Shown here in pieces: positions 31,001 through 39,796 of a stretch of DNA of 64,000 nt. The stretch is from an uncultured Prevotellaceae bacterium (GTDB lineage: Bacteria; Bacteroidota; Bacteroidia; Bacteroidales; Bacteroidaceae): the NCBI GenBank assembly GCA_900316575.1, contig ONDJ01000001.1, forward strand, positions 1 through 64,000. The letters run 5' to 3'. The translations under genes and the position numbers were made by a program. A model generated the notes under the pieces. That model did not search any database and was not told where the DNA came from. It saw only the letters and a program-made list of their open reading frames with translations. How positions within the stretch are numbered: the first letter of the stretch is position 1; every line of letters starts with the position of its first letter.

Positions 31001-32457
31001 ACACTGTCGCCTTCAATCGTAAAGGGTATTTCCACGCCTTCCTCGCTGAACGTATAGTCCATAATACTCACTTCGTGGATACCACCTTTGCCTTTGGCTG
31101 TGCTATTGGATGTGATAATGAAGAAATACTTAAGCGGCTGTCCCAAATCGTAGCCCTTGCTCAGGTCGGTCAAGTCGTAACCAAACTCAATGGGTTCATA
31201 GTGGTATTGACCATCACCCCACTTACCAAGCATAGGCACCATTTCGGCTGTGCCATTCTTGTCGGCATCTCCCTGGAAATTGAAGTGGTGGAAAGCTATG
31301 GTGCGATCGGGCTTTGTAGCACTGAGGTCGGCACTAACACCAGCACCAATACTGATACAAGAACGTTGTGTGTAGCTCACTTTAGCCTTCACCGTACGCT
31401 GAGGCACATAGTCCTTGCGGATACGGTAAATCTCGGGCCACCAGCCTTCACCGCCAGTATAGACAGTGTTGCCATTGAGTGTTTGCGGCTGGGTTGTAGC
31501 ACCATGAATGGCATAAGGCACATAGGCTTGTCCGTCAGTACCCCAGCCTGCACCCCAAGAGTTTACGATGATCCAAGCACCGACCTCGTTTTGACCGAGT
31601 TCATTGCTCTCTTCACCATAAACACCGTTCAAGTCAAGGTCAAACTCCACACGGTCGTCCCAACCTACAAGCGTAATAGCATGGTCAACAGACGTTCCGA
31701 AGTGATCGATGTAGGCCTTGCCAACAACGCCAGCTGCACGGTTAGCATCTGTACTTGCTATGGGCTTCGTACCCATTGCGGCTGCAGCACAGCCAAGTCC
31801 AAGAACACCGCCAGTCATGAAAGTTTCGTCGCCATTGTGGTTGTAAAGCCAACGCTTCACAGCCAATGCGCCGTCGGGCGTTGCCGTGCTGGTGGGGAAG
31901 TTACTGGTTGAGGCCAAGCGGTTGAACATGGCGTGATACCACTTGTCGTAGCCCGTCATCCATCCAGCCTCGTGGGAATCTGATTCGGCAAAGCCGTAGA
32001 TAGAGCTATACGGAAAGCCGCCGTACACCACCATATTGGGTACGCCGTTGTTAATAGCCATCACGTCTTTAGACGAACCGTCGTAGGAGAAAGGATAAAC
32101 AAAGTTTGGCGGCAGGCGGTTTTCGTCGAGCGATGCGTCTGTGCCACGATAAGCATTCAGTTCATGCGTAAGCATATAACCAATGCGGCTTGATGGACCG
32201 CAAGAGCCACCGGCCTGATTAAATCGCGGTGGGAAATACTTTGTCTGAACATTGTTCCAATGGTCAGGCAATGCGACATCGTCCTTGAGCATACCATTTC
32301 CCCAAGGAGTCATTAGGCTGTAATCGGGTGTGCCACGCGGTGTCCAGCCAGGCATACGGCTTTGATCCACAGGCACTCCGTCAACAACCACGATGTCTTG
32401 CGCTGTTGCAGACATTGCTGCTCCAAATAGGAGCGCAAAGAGTAGTCTCTTTTTCAT
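28030..32457 (-). CDS. Large secreted papain-like (C1) cysteine protease with LamG, PKD and F5/8C modules
   Basis: 1475 residues from the ATG at 32457 (signal peptide MKKRLLFALLFGAAMSATAQ); the frame is open further upstream but that part crosses the promoter. A C1 protease domain spans about 60-420 with Cys86 (NQAGGSCGPSS), His259 (VDHAITLVGWDD) and Asn299 (IIVNSWGAGWG). Then come an FN3-like segment (about 600-690), a LamG/concanavalin-like domain (about 715-890), PKD repeats (about 920-1170; VKREWVIDG, CTYKWEMPGAK), a second LamG (about 1180-1320), an F5/8-type discoidin domain (about 1340-1435) and a C-terminal EWYDLQGRRVFRPGQGIYIR tail like those on Prevotella type IX-secreted proteins. 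Probably surface-bound or released, cleaving glycoprotein-like substrates. Confidence 0.9.
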   Translation of the reverse strand: MKKRLLFALLFGAAMSATAQDIVVVDGVPVDQSRMPGWTPRGTPDYSLMTPWGNGMLKDDVALPDHWNNVQTKYFPPRFNQAGGSCGPSSRIGYMLTHELNAYRGTDASLDENRLPPNFVYPFSYDGSSKDVMAINNGVPNMVVYGGFPYSSIYGFAESDSHEAGWMTGYDKWYHAMFNRLASTSNFPTSTATPDGALAVKRWLYNHNGDETFMTGGVLGLGCAAAAMGTKPIASTDANRAAGVVGKAYIDHFGTSVDHAITLVGWDDRVEFDLDLNGVYGEESNELGQNEVGAWIIVNSWGAGWGTDGQAYVPYAIHGATTQPQTLNGNTVYTGGEGWWPEIYRIRKDYVPQRTVKAKVSYTQRSCISIGAGVSADLSATKPDRTIAFHHFNFQGDADKNGTAEMVPMLGKWGDGQYHYEPIEFGYDLTDLSKGYDLGQPLKYFFIITSNSTAKGKGGIHEVSIMDYTFSEEGVEIPFTIEGDSVAIVNGGKQTILSVVVNGAGTAAPVNVQFDGSTLKWELPANASLKPKAYKVYANDEEVAEVTETQYTFEPSAGVRYTVRAVFEINGNETLSSASPNVIVPVASDSEVDSYVGEFENGGFSIPEVFESGLSQVTIEYRIKPSSLVNWNQQIGPNWGSFLMHTTSAGELVVGWNTTDRANYSGVYSNNYWKHVAIVIDGSTLTTFVNGTKKGSFTSANYSGMPSMGTFVFGSHTNSYSALYGQVDEVRVWKGARTTGQVRASYQYPLLNPSQYSDLLAYYKMDTIEENGETKLRDCVGGHHASFVKSSDGTARSVSAAATGFSTNMTLKAQIVRPSATTVGTAVTFVDYSSPNTVKREWVIDGQTYTVTSPTVVFNTAGTKNVSLTVSDADGNTSTAEATINVEAGGTPTAAFRLSSESVTGGDVVSFISENVVPGCTYKWEMPGAKVETAVTANASAQYEALGTYTVKLTVTAPDGTQYTEQKQVSVTPSAPVARYALSENVIIKGQEVKLSDKSLYNPSSATWTFSSDQLVFSALGLEAYATPAQAGVYNLTYKVANDYGTDETTQNRALVVCNADSKQGLHFGGSSQQLQAAAPSDMTTAFTIGFWYNAAASGEKALNISTGEGGLTLKSNSEGGLTLTAGSVSVSSNANILEQGAWHHYCVTATRATIRFYKDGTLCGNGTLTGVTDYSSYWNGVVIGGTAGETTGTMDEFWVFNKLLAQNRIRQYIVSPLTDVLVSADEAALKIYYDFNHSTGNAEDKSGVGNTGVRTGFGPDGDAWVDSKGVFAINFSTMQTVEPLGTLINTGSKYSVVAWSDQETSRESAPATKALDGVASTFWHSSYGSGNVGYPHSITIKRTDLTDVETLKFTYTRASQYRASEAMVEVSEDGENWITIDSGSSLSDATEQYLFLARPIVEPYIRITFTKGFGGTFLALNEINFYGGLIATGISEIEARQDAVENEWYDLQGRRVFRPGQGIYIRGGQKVYVK

Positions 32458-32578
32458 GAATATAAAATTAACTATAGGTTTTGGATTGATAAAAAGATTT
32501 GTTTCCTCATTAAACAACGCGAGATTTTGGTAAAAAGAACGTTGAGAACGACACGCGCCAACCCAATATCCCACGCTG

Positions 32579-32586
32579 CAAAAGTA
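32579..32586 (-). promoter_or_regulatory. -7 element for the large protease gene
   Basis: TACTTTTG on the minus strand, about 120 bases before the ATG. No TTTG stands at the expected -33 position, so strength or factor dependence is uncertain. Confidence 0.5.
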
Positions 32587-32658
32587 AGCGATTAACACTA
32601 ATAGTGAAAACATATTTTTACAAAATTGTTGTATTTGTTCTTTTTCCACAATTAAAGT

Positions 32659-32689
32659 TTTGTTATTATGGCCTTTCGCCCTACCTTTG
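32659..32689 (+). promoter_or_regulatory. Promoter for the amino acid permease gene
   Basis: TTTG (32659-32662), 19 bases, TACCTTTG (32682-32689), 32 bases before the ATG. Confidence 0.85.
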
Positions 32690-32721
32690 CAGGGAAGTCC
32701 TTGTTTTGGTTGTAACCTACT

Positions 32722-34374
32722 ATGTCTATTTTCATTCGCAAGCCTATTGAGATGCTTCGCCGCGAGGCAGCGGTTGAGGGTCAAGGTACGCTCAAGCGTG
32801 TGCTTGGTCCTTTAGGCCTTATTGCATTAGGGATAGGTGTGATCGTTGGTGCGGGATTGTTTTCAGTTACGGGCATAGTTGCCGCTGAATACACGGGGCC
32901 TGCCGTCACCATATCTTTTGCCATTGCAGCTTTGGGTTGTGCCTTTGCAGGTTTGTGCTACGCTGAGTTTGCGAGCATGATCCCCGTTTCGGGCAGCAGC
33001 TATACGTATTCTTATGCTACGATGGGCGAGCTGATGGCCTGGATTATTGGTTGGGACTTAGTTTTGGAATACACCGTAGCTTGCACAATGGTGAGCATTT
33101 CATGGAGCCAGTATTTCACTAACTTTCTTTCCACCATCGGCATACACCTACCGCCAGAACTAACGGCTTGCCCCTGGGACGGCGGCATTATGAACCTGCC
33201 GGCAGCCTGCATTGTGGTTCTGCTTAGTCTTTTGCTCATTCGCGGTACGCGCGAAAGCAGCATATTCAACAACATCATTGTTTTCCTTAAGCTTGCGGTC
33301 ATTCTAACCTTCATTGTCTTGGGCTTTTTCTATATTCGCACTGAGAACTATGTGCCATACGTACCGTCAAACACGGGGACACTAGGCGAATTTGGTTGGT
33401 CGGGCATATTCCGTGGAGCCGCAGTGCTTTTCTTTGCTTTTCTGGGCTTTGATGCTGTGAGCACAGCCGCTCAAGAAGCCAAAAATCCCCGCCGCGACAT
33501 GCCTATTGGCATTCTTGTATCCCTGCTTGTGTGTACCATATTATATATATTGTTTGGTCACGTGATGACAGGTGTTGCCAATTATCGCGACTTTGCGGGT
33601 CAAGATGGCATAGCACCTGTAGCCGTAGCCATTGCCAAGATGGGACCTGCCAATGCCGCTGGCGTGATTGAGCCGGCCTACCCTTGGTTGAACAAGGGTG
33701 TTATGCTGGCTATTCTGATAGGATACTGCTCGGTCATGATTGTACAACTGCTGGCCCAAAGCCGCATCTTCATGACCATGAGCCGCGATGGACTTTTGCC
33801 CCCTGTGTTCAGCAAAATTCATCCCCGCTTTCGCACACCTGCCCACAACAACTTGATATTTATGGTTGCCATTGCTGTGCTGGCCATGTTTGTTCCCGCT
33901 CGCATAGCGGGCGAAATGACCAGTATCGGTACGCTTTTGGCCTTCACGCTGGTGTGCGCCGGCGTTCTCATCGTGCGCAAAACAATGCCCGATGCGCCTC
34001 GTGCCTTTCGCACCCCGCTGGTGCCTTGGATACCTGTGGCTGGAATCATAACTTGCGTCACGCTGATGATTTTTCTTCCTGCCGACACTTGGATTAGACT
34101 TGTGCTGTGGATGGTCATTGGCCTTGACATTTACAGTCTCTATGGCTTACGCCACAGTCATCTTGAACAAGCGCAAAACCGTAAAGGAGCCACTACGCTA
34201 TATATCATAGGCATATTCACCAGCGCACTTTGTGTGATGACGGGGTTCTGGCATCAGCAAACCGTTGGCTGGGAGGCTGACAAGACGATGCTTTATATTG
34301 CAGTCGTCTTCGGGCTTTTTCATATTGCCTTTTTTGCATATCGAATGTGGAAACATTTGCCCACAAAGACTTAA
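32722..34374 (+). CDS. APC superfamily amino acid permease (CAT-like)
   Basis: 550 residues with 12 or more membrane segments. The first helix carries LGLIALGIGVIVGAGLFSVTG, the APC unwound-helix motif, and LCYAEFASMIPVSGSSYTYS follows. FFAFLGFDAVSTAAQEAKNP and SRDGLLPPVFSKIHPRFRTP are the hallmarks of the cationic amino acid transporter group. It takes up amino acids across the inner membrane, probably with protons. It is followed 20 bases later by the esterase gene on the same strand. The substrate is not certain. Confidence 0.9.
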   Translation: MSIFIRKPIEMLRREAAVEGQGTLKRVLGPLGLIALGIGVIVGAGLFSVTGIVAAEYTGPAVTISFAIAALGCAFAGLCYAEFASMIPVSGSSYTYSYATMGELMAWIIGWDLVLEYTVACTMVSISWSQYFTNFLSTIGIHLPPELTACPWDGGIMNLPAACIVVLLSLLLIRGTRESSIFNNIIVFLKLAVILTFIVLGFFYIRTENYVPYVPSNTGTLGEFGWSGIFRGAAVLFFAFLGFDAVSTAAQEAKNPRRDMPIGILVSLLVCTILYILFGHVMTGVANYRDFAGQDGIAPVAVAIAKMGPANAAGVIEPAYPWLNKGVMLAILIGYCSVMIVQLLAQSRIFMTMSRDGLLPPVFSKIHPRFRTPAHNNLIFMVAIAVLAMFVPARIAGEMTSIGTLLAFTLVCAGVLIVRKTMPDAPRAFRTPLVPWIPVAGIITCVTLMIFLPADTWIRLVLWMVIGLDIYSLYGLRHSHLEQAQNRKGATTLYIIGIFTSALCVMTGFWHQQTVGWEADKTMLYIAVVFGLFHIAFFAYRMWKHLPTKT

Positions 34375-34394
34375 CAACAAACTCAAATCTAACT

Positions 34395-36455
34395 ATGATG
34401 CGTCTTTCACTCATTCTTCTTTTCCTTATTAGCTTGTTGCCCACTGTGGCACAAGATAAGATTCGTGTCTCGTGCGTTGGCAACAGTGTCACTTATGGTA
34501 TGCGCCTCCCTAATCGCGAAACCGAGTGCTATCCTGCGCGTCTGCAAGAGATGTTGGGCGACCGCTACGAGGTGCGCAATTTTGGCCACAGCGGTAGCAC
34601 ACTGCTCAGCAACGGACATAGGCCATACGTCAAGACACCAGAGTTTCAACAAGCACTTGATTTCAAGGGCGACCTTGTCATCATTCACCTTGGGCTCAAC
34701 GATACCGACCCTCGCAACTGGCCGCTTCATCGCGAAGAGTTTATCCCCGATTATCGACAACTGATCGACACGCTGCGGAGCGTAAATCCCAAAGCACGGG
34801 TATGGATTTGCCTGATGACACCCATTTTCCACAGTCACTCACGCTTTCAAAGTGGAACGCGCGACTGGCACGGACAAATGCAAAGAGTAATTCGCCAGAT
34901 TGCAGAAACCACTGATGGTGTTGACCTCATAGATCTCTACACGCCCCTGCACAAGCATCCCGAAATGTTTCCCGACGCACTCCATCCCGATGCCGACGGA
35001 GCAATGGTGCTTGCTCAAACAGTTTATAGCGCAATCACGGGCGACTATGGCGGTTTGACACTTCCTGTTCTTTATGGCGACGGAATGGTATTGCAACGCG
35101 ATGAACCTATTATGCTTCATGGCACAGCCAATGCAGGCGAGCGCGTCACGGTGATGCTCAATGGTAAGAAACAAAAAACCGTGGCTGGCACGGACGGCCA
35201 GTGGAGCGTACGTTTCCCGAAACAAAAAGCTGGCGGCCCTTATACGCTTTCGTTCCGCGCACAGAGTCGCAGTTATGAATTCAACGATGTCTATATAGGC
35301 GAGGTGTGGCTCTGTTCGGGCCAGAGCAACATGGAGTTCAAGGTAGGGCAGTCAGCCACAGCGCAGGAAGACCTTGCCGATGCCGCCAATCATCCCCTAC
35401 TCCACCTCTTCAACATGCCAGCTCGTGCTCGCACCGATGCCATTGAGTGGCCCGACAGTGTGCTCAAAGCCAACAACCGCTTGAAACACCTGCACTATGG
35501 CCCATGGCAAACTTGCACCGCGCAGAGCGTTTCCCAATTCTCAGCCATAGCCTATCACATGGGGCGCATTTTGGCAGACAGTCTGGGCGTTCACGTCGGG
35601 ATAATTTGCAATGCCGTAGGCGGGACGACGACCGAGGCTTGGATAGACCGCACCACCATTGAATACGAATATCCACAGATACTCTATAATTGGCTCGACA
35701 ACGACCACACCCAAGCCTGGGCACGTGGCCGAGCACGCCTCAACAACAAGCAAGCCACCAATCCCCTGCAGCGACATCCCTATGAGCCTTGCTATATGTT
35801 TGAAGCAGGCATTTTGCCTTTAGAGCAATACACCATTCGCGGCGTGGCTTGGTATCAAGGCGAGAGCAATGCCGACAAGCCCGAACTTCATGCCATGCTC
35901 TTCGGGCTCTTGCAGCGTAGCTGGCGCAAGTATTTCGGACAGCGCGACCTGCCCTTCTACTTTGTGCAGCTCTCAAGCATAAACCGTCCCGACTGGCCCA
36001 CGTTCCGCGACTCACAACGTCGCATAGCCCTCACATCGCGCAACACGTGGATGGCCGTCAGCAGCGACCTCGGCGACCCCAACGATGTCCACCCTCGCAT
36101 GAAGCGACCCATTGGTCAACGCTTGGCCCTACAAGCACTTCATCACACATACAAACACAAAATTGTCAGCGAAGGCCCAGTTCTTGCCAACGCCAAACGT
36201 GTAGGAAGCAGCGTAGAGCTAACTTTCCGCAACGACGATGGGCTCGCCTGCACCCGAGGCTTCGAAATAGCTGGAGCTGACGGATTGTTCTACGAAGCAG
36301 AAATCCGTATAGGCGATGGACGTATAGTACTCAAGAGCAACCGCGTGAAAGTACCCTGTGCTGTGCGCTACGCTTGGCAGCCATACACAGAGGCCGACCT
36401 ACACAATGCCCAAGGACTTCCAGCCTCAACGTTTCTTGTCAACCGACTGAAATAG
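34395..36455 (+). CDS. Two-domain SGNH esterase (GDSL lipase-like plus sialate O-acetylesterase)
   Basis: 686 residues from the ATG at 34395 (signal peptide MMRLSLILLFLISLLPTVAQ); an earlier in-frame ATG lies inside the permease gene. The first module (about 20-230) is SGNH: VGNSVTYG (Ser), FGHSGST, HLGLNDTD and DALHPDADGA (Asp-His). The second (about 235-686) is sialate O-acetylesterase-like: GEVWLCSGQSNMEF (Ser), NAVGGTTTEAWI, WYQGESNA and DVHPRMKRPIGQRLA. Such double esterases remove O-acetyl groups from sialic acids so sialidases can work; the Tannerella NanS type is known. It acts in the periplasm. No sialidase or nan genes are in this window. Confidence 0.88.
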   Translation: MMRLSLILLFLISLLPTVAQDKIRVSCVGNSVTYGMRLPNRETECYPARLQEMLGDRYEVRNFGHSGSTLLSNGHRPYVKTPEFQQALDFKGDLVIIHLGLNDTDPRNWPLHREEFIPDYRQLIDTLRSVNPKARVWICLMTPIFHSHSRFQSGTRDWHGQMQRVIRQIAETTDGVDLIDLYTPLHKHPEMFPDALHPDADGAMVLAQTVYSAITGDYGGLTLPVLYGDGMVLQRDEPIMLHGTANAGERVTVMLNGKKQKTVAGTDGQWSVRFPKQKAGGPYTLSFRAQSRSYEFNDVYIGEVWLCSGQSNMEFKVGQSATAQEDLADAANHPLLHLFNMPARARTDAIEWPDSVLKANNRLKHLHYGPWQTCTAQSVSQFSAIAYHMGRILADSLGVHVGIICNAVGGTTTEAWIDRTTIEYEYPQILYNWLDNDHTQAWARGRARLNNKQATNPLQRHPYEPCYMFEAGILPLEQYTIRGVAWYQGESNADKPELHAMLFGLLQRSWRKYFGQRDLPFYFVQLSSINRPDWPTFRDSQRRIALTSRNTWMAVSSDLGDPNDVHPRMKRPIGQRLALQALHHTYKHKIVSEGPVLANAKRVGSSVELTFRNDDGLACTRGFEIAGADGLFYEAEIRIGDGRIVLKSNRVKVPCAVRYAWQPYTEADLHNAQGLPASTFLVNRLK

Positions 36456-36573
36456 CACCACTTTCAACAACGGCTATGAACACCATTCTTTCCTCTTCGA
36501 GATCGTAGCGACATCTTTCCTACAACGCACTATCTGAAACAGCCTTATAAACCCACCCAAACAGCACACAATC

Positions 36574-37341
36574 GTGGAAAACTATTTTGGCATTAACTAC
36601 AAATTTGATTACGACGCTGTGTTCCAACGCATTGACGACCAACTTAAGAGCCAATGCCCAGGCTATATTTGCGTAACCGACGGAGTGATACTCAACACGG
36701 TGCATCGCAGTGCTGCCTACCGCCGCGTTGTGCAGGATTCCATGTTTTGTGTCTGCGACAGCAGTTACGTACCGCTCTATATCAAGTGGATTTACAAGAA
36801 ACAACGCCCCCAACTCAGCGGCACCGAATTGACCAAGCTCATTGTTGAGAGTAGGCGATATCGCATGGCATTCATTGGTGGAAACCGTGAAATTCTTGAG
36901 GCACTAAAACCACGCTTAGCAACGATGAACCCCGAAGTGGCAGATATGCTTTTTATGGAACTGCCCTTCTGCCATGTGGCCGACTTCGACTATGAAAGCA
37001 TTGGAGAAAAACTCAATGGATACAAGCCCGACATCATCTTCATTTCGCTCGGAGCTCCAAAGCAAGAAATCTTCATGAACTACCTGCAGCCCCACCTGCG
37101 CCAAGGAGTTCAAATCGCAGTAGGCGCGGCCTTCAAATTCCATGCTGGCATCAAAGAAAAGCGAGCCCCGTCGTGGATGCTTCGCAACCACTTGGAATGG
37201 CTCTTCCGCCTGTGGCAAGACCCCAAGAAACAGCTTCCACGCATCTTCTGGATTGTACGCTCCACCCCTGGCATCCTTTTCCATGAATGGAACGCCGTAC
37301 GCCACGACCGAAATGCATTGAGCCGCCGCAATAAGAAATGA
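36574..37341 (+). CDS. WecG/TagA/CpsF family glycosyltransferase
   Basis: 255 residues starting at GTG 36574 (product begins MENYFGINYKFD). The family adds ManNAcA-type sugars to lipid-linked carriers at the cytoplasmic face. GT26 marks are VTDGVILNTVHRSAAYRRVV, the RMAFIGGNREILEAL Rossmann strand, PDIIFISLGAPKQEIFMNYL and VGAAFKFHAGIKEKRAPSWM. It stands apart from any other polysaccharide gene in the window and overlaps rnpA by four bases (ATGA), so the two are translationally coupled. Confidence 0.9.
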   Translation: MENYFGINYKFDYDAVFQRIDDQLKSQCPGYICVTDGVILNTVHRSAAYRRVVQDSMFCVCDSSYVPLYIKWIYKKQRPQLSGTELTKLIVESRRYRMAFIGGNREILEALKPRLATMNPEVADMLFMELPFCHVADFDYESIGEKLNGYKPDIIFISLGAPKQEIFMNYLQPHLRQGVQIAVGAAFKFHAGIKEKRAPSWMLRNHLEWLFRLWQDPKKQLPRIFWIVRSTPGILFHEWNAVRHDRNALSRRNKK

Positions 37342-37733
37342 ACAAACCTCGCTTCACACTTCGCAAAGCGCGGCACATCTGTTTGCAACGCCATATTGAC
37401 GAACTTTTCAAAAGCGACAGCCATGCCTCTGTTTCCTTTCCGCTAAGGGGTGTATGGAGGCTCCGACACAATGATACATCCACACTCCCCTATCGTGTGA
37501 TGTTTGTCGCTCCTAAACGAAAACTTCGCCATGCCGTAGATCGCAATCGTGCTAAACGCCTCATGCGCGAAGCCTTTCGCCTCAATCAGCAGAGGCTTGC
37601 CCTCCCACCTCAAACGACGCTCCACTTTGCCCTGTTGTGGGTGGCTCCTGTCACATTGCCATACCCGAAAGTGGAAAAAGCCGTTCTCTCACTGATACAA
37701 AAGGTCAACAAGCAATTGGCTGAAAACCGCTGA
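37338..37733 (+). CDS. rnpA: Ribonuclease P protein component
   Basis: 131 residues. Binds the RNase P RNA and the 5' leader of pre-tRNA. FTLRKARHICLQRHIDELFK at the start and the RNA-binding signature AVDRNRAKRLMREAFR are typical. It is followed by yidD after three bases, the common rnpA-yidD pair. The usual neighbour rpmH is absent here, and the preceding gene is a glycosyltransferase, as often seen in Bacteroidales. Confidence 0.95.
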   Translation: MNKPRFTLRKARHICLQRHIDELFKSDSHASVSFPLRGVWRLRHNDTSTLPYRVMFVAPKRKLRHAVDRNRAKRLMREAFRLNQQRLALPPQTTLHFALLWVAPVTLPYPKVEKAVLSLIQKVNKQLAENR

Positions 37734-37736
37734 CTG

Positions 37737-37970
37737 ATGACAAACCCACTCCGCTCATTCTTCATAGCTATACTCACGGCGCCCATCAAGTTCTATCGTC
37801 GATACATCTCGCCCTACACGCCACCAGCCTGCCGCTTCACCCCCACCTGCTCGCAATATGCCCTTGAAGCCCTGCAAAAACACGGACCGCTGCGAGGCAC
37901 GTGGCTTGCCATACGACGCATCTTGCGCTGCCACCCATGGGGAGGAAGCGGATACGACCCCGTGCCATAA
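37737..37970 (+). CDS. yidD: Membrane protein insertion efficiency factor YidD
   Basis: 77 residues. [31 protein letters not shown] and [14 protein letters not shown] are the full YidD signature, with the Cys-containing core. It is an amphipathic peripheral membrane protein that helps YidC insert proteins. It is coupled to rnpA upstream; the TatD-like gene follows after 51 bases. Confidence 0.95.
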   Translation: MTNPLRSFFIAILTAPIKFYRRYISPYTPPACRFTPTCSQYALEALQKHGPLRGTWLAIRRILRCHPWGGSGYDPVP

Positions 37971-38021
37971 GCATGAAAGGCACAAGCTTCCTTTTTTACT
38001 CCCTATGCCTTTCTACGCGAG

Positions 38022-38630
38022 ATGAACCTTTTAGATCACCACACCCACAACCCCAACGCACCTACAGGCCGTGCCATTGTCTGTCTGCCACGCAACGTTG
38101 TGGAAAATCCCAAGACTTTTACTCCTCAAAAAGACGTGCTCTATAGCGTAGGTGTGCATCCGTGGTGGACCGATGAGCTATGCATCAACCAAAGTGCGTC
38201 ATTGCTTCAGCTTTGGCAAGGTGTACAGACATTAGCAAACCACCCGCAAGTAGTAGCCATCGGAGAAACAGGCCTTGATCGCCAACGCGGAAATTTCTTG
38301 CAACAAGACAAACTCTTTGCAGCCCATATCCAATTGGCCAGCAAACTCCACAAGCCCCTCATCATCCACTGTGTACGCGCCTTTGATCGCCTTCTCTTTT
38401 GGCGCAAGAAGTTCGCTACTGACGCAGACGCTCCCTGGTTTGTCCATGGATTTCGCGGCAAACCAGATTTAGCCTCCCAACTCACAGCCGCTGGCATCCA
38501 ACTCCTTTTTGGCCCCAAGGCCAATGCGCAGACGCTGAAGCTCTTTCGCCCAGACAAGCTCCGCCTTGAGACCGACGATAGCGGACTGAGCATCGAAGAA
38601 GTAGCACAAGCGATTGAGCAACTTCTGTAA
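38022..38630 (+). CDS. Short TatD family metal-dependent hydrolase
   Basis: 202 residues against about 260 for TatD. Family metal and active-site motifs are mostly kept: N-terminal LLDHHTHN (HxH), VGVHPWW, AIGETGLDR (Glu), PLIIHCVRAF (His), FVHGFRGKPD (His) and RLETDDSG (Asp). Compared with TatD it lacks parts of the loops between strands. TatD proteins are 3'-5' exonucleases or deoxyribonucleases of the cytosol. The short form is common in Bacteroidales near rnpA-yidD and tyrosyl-tRNA synthetase, to my recollection. Confidence 0.85.
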   Translation: MNLLDHHTHNPNAPTGRAIVCLPRNVVENPKTFTPQKDVLYSVGVHPWWTDELCINQSASLLQLWQGVQTLANHPQVVAIGETGLDRQRGNFLQQDKLFAAHIQLASKLHKPLIIHCVRAFDRLLFWRKKFATDADAPWFVHGFRGKPDLASQLTAAGIQLLFGPKANAQTLKLFRPDKLRLETDDSGLSIEEVAQAIEQLL

Positions 38631-38823
38631 CCTTTTCCCCAACCATCTCTTGCCACATGCAGCCATAAGCACACGCACGCAAAAAACTGGCAGAGTTTCT
38701 TATGCTTCAAAGATACCAAAGCGTTTCTTTGAAAAACCCTCTTTGTGGATTTGAAAACACCTTGTGTATTTGAAACTACACTGTTAGGCATTCATTGTCC
38801 ACACGTTGATTGTTTTTCATGGC

Positions 38824-38865
38824 CATGAACTAAACTTTTCACGGCCATGAAAAGTTTAGTTCATG
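38824..38865. repeat. 18-bp perfect palindrome in a convergent gap
   Basis: CATGAACTAAACTTTTCA (38824-38841) is repeated inverted at 38848-38865 around CGGCCA. Directly before and after lie further TTTTCATGGCCATGAA-like and CATGCGCGTGAAAAG-like units, so the block 38815-38878 is a run of related short palindromes. It sits between the 3' ends of the TatD-like gene and fabG. No T-run follows. The remainder of the gap 38631-39047 shows no gene. Confidence 0.65.
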
Positions 38866-38965
38866 CGCGTGAAAAGTAGAAAAGGTTGTAGTTTGTTACT
38901 CTTATGTCCAACTAAGTAATCTGTAAGACCAAAGCTTGACACGAGAGGGGGCACACAGAAATACG

Positions 38966-38997
38966 AAAAAAAAGGACGACCAGAAATTGGCCGTCCT
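38966..38997 (-). terminator. Terminator of tetR-fabG
   Basis: On the minus strand AGGACGGCCA...TGGTCGTCCT (one G-T pair) followed by eight T. It is about 50 bases after the fabG stop. Confidence 0.9.
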
Positions 38998-39047
38998 GTA
39001 AAGAATGATAAATAGGCACTCGCTTAGTGTCAGCACCTACAGAAAAA

Positions 39048-39794
39048 CTACATATTCATACCTCCGTCAACTTGTATGACTTGTCCACTGACGTATGAGC
39101 TGAGGTCTGAAGCAAGGAATGTGGCAACGTTTGCAATGTCCTCGGTCTGTCCACCTCGGCGCAAAGGAATTTTTTGTATCCAGTCCTTACGCACTTCTTC
39201 AGGCAAAGCGGCAGTCATAGCAGTTTCAATAAATCCGGGCGCTATGGCATTGGCGCGTATACCACGGCTACCAAGCTCCTGAGCAATACTCTTAGCCAGA
39301 GCGATAAGTCCTGCTTTTGAAGCAGCATAGTTGGCCTGACCTGCGTTGCCATGCACGCCTACCACACTGGCCATATTGATGATATTGCCACTGCGCTGGC
39401 GCATCATGATGGGCGTTACAGCATGAATGAAGTTGAAAGCCGACTTGAGGTTCACGGCAATCACAGCATCCCACTGCGCCTCGCTCATGCGCATCATCAA
39501 GCCGTCCTTGGTAATGCCCGCATTGTTGACGAGGATATCAATCTTGCCGAACTCTTCTTTTACTTTTCCTACCACTTCCTCGGTCTGTGCGAAGTCGGCA
39601 GCATTGCTGGCATAACCGATGCACTTCACGCCGAGGGCGGCAATTTCAGCTTCGGTTTGCTTTCCGTTTTCATCGATAACAAGATCTGTGAAAGCGATGT
39701 CGGCACCTTCTGCCGCAAACTTCAGGGCTATGGCCTTGCCAATACCCCTGGCTGCGCCCGTAATGAGCGCGGTTTTACCTTCTAAAAGTCCCAT
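39048..39794 (-). CDS. fabG: 3-oxoacyl-[acyl-carrier-protein] reductase
   Basis: 248 residues, classical short-chain dehydrogenase. Reduces 3-oxoacyl-ACP with NADPH in fatty acid elongation. NADP-binding TGAARGIGKAIA near the N-terminus, NNAGITKDGLMMRM, the catalytic Ser in NMASVVGVHG, the YAASK Tyr-Lys pair, and C-terminal YVSGQVIQVDGGMNM are all present. Two bases separate it from the tetR-family gene upstream, so the pair is one transcript and the regulator may respond to a fatty-acid signal. Confidence 0.95.
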   Translation of the reverse strand: MGLLEGKTALITGAARGIGKAIALKFAAEGADIAFTDLVIDENGKQTEAEIAALGVKCIGYASNAADFAQTEEVVGKVKEEFGKIDILVNNAGITKDGLMMRMSEAQWDAVIAVNLKSAFNFIHAVTPIMMRQRSGNIINMASVVGVHGNAGQANYAASKAGLIALAKSIAQELGSRGIRANAIAPGFIETAMTAALPEEVRKDWIQKIPLRRGGQTEDIANVATFLASDLSSYVSGQVIQVDGGMNM

Positions 39795-39796
39795 TT

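Noticed and set aside
30808-31911. 367-codon open frame on the plus strand
   Set aside because: Antisense to the large C1 protease gene; no promoter, no recognisable domain.
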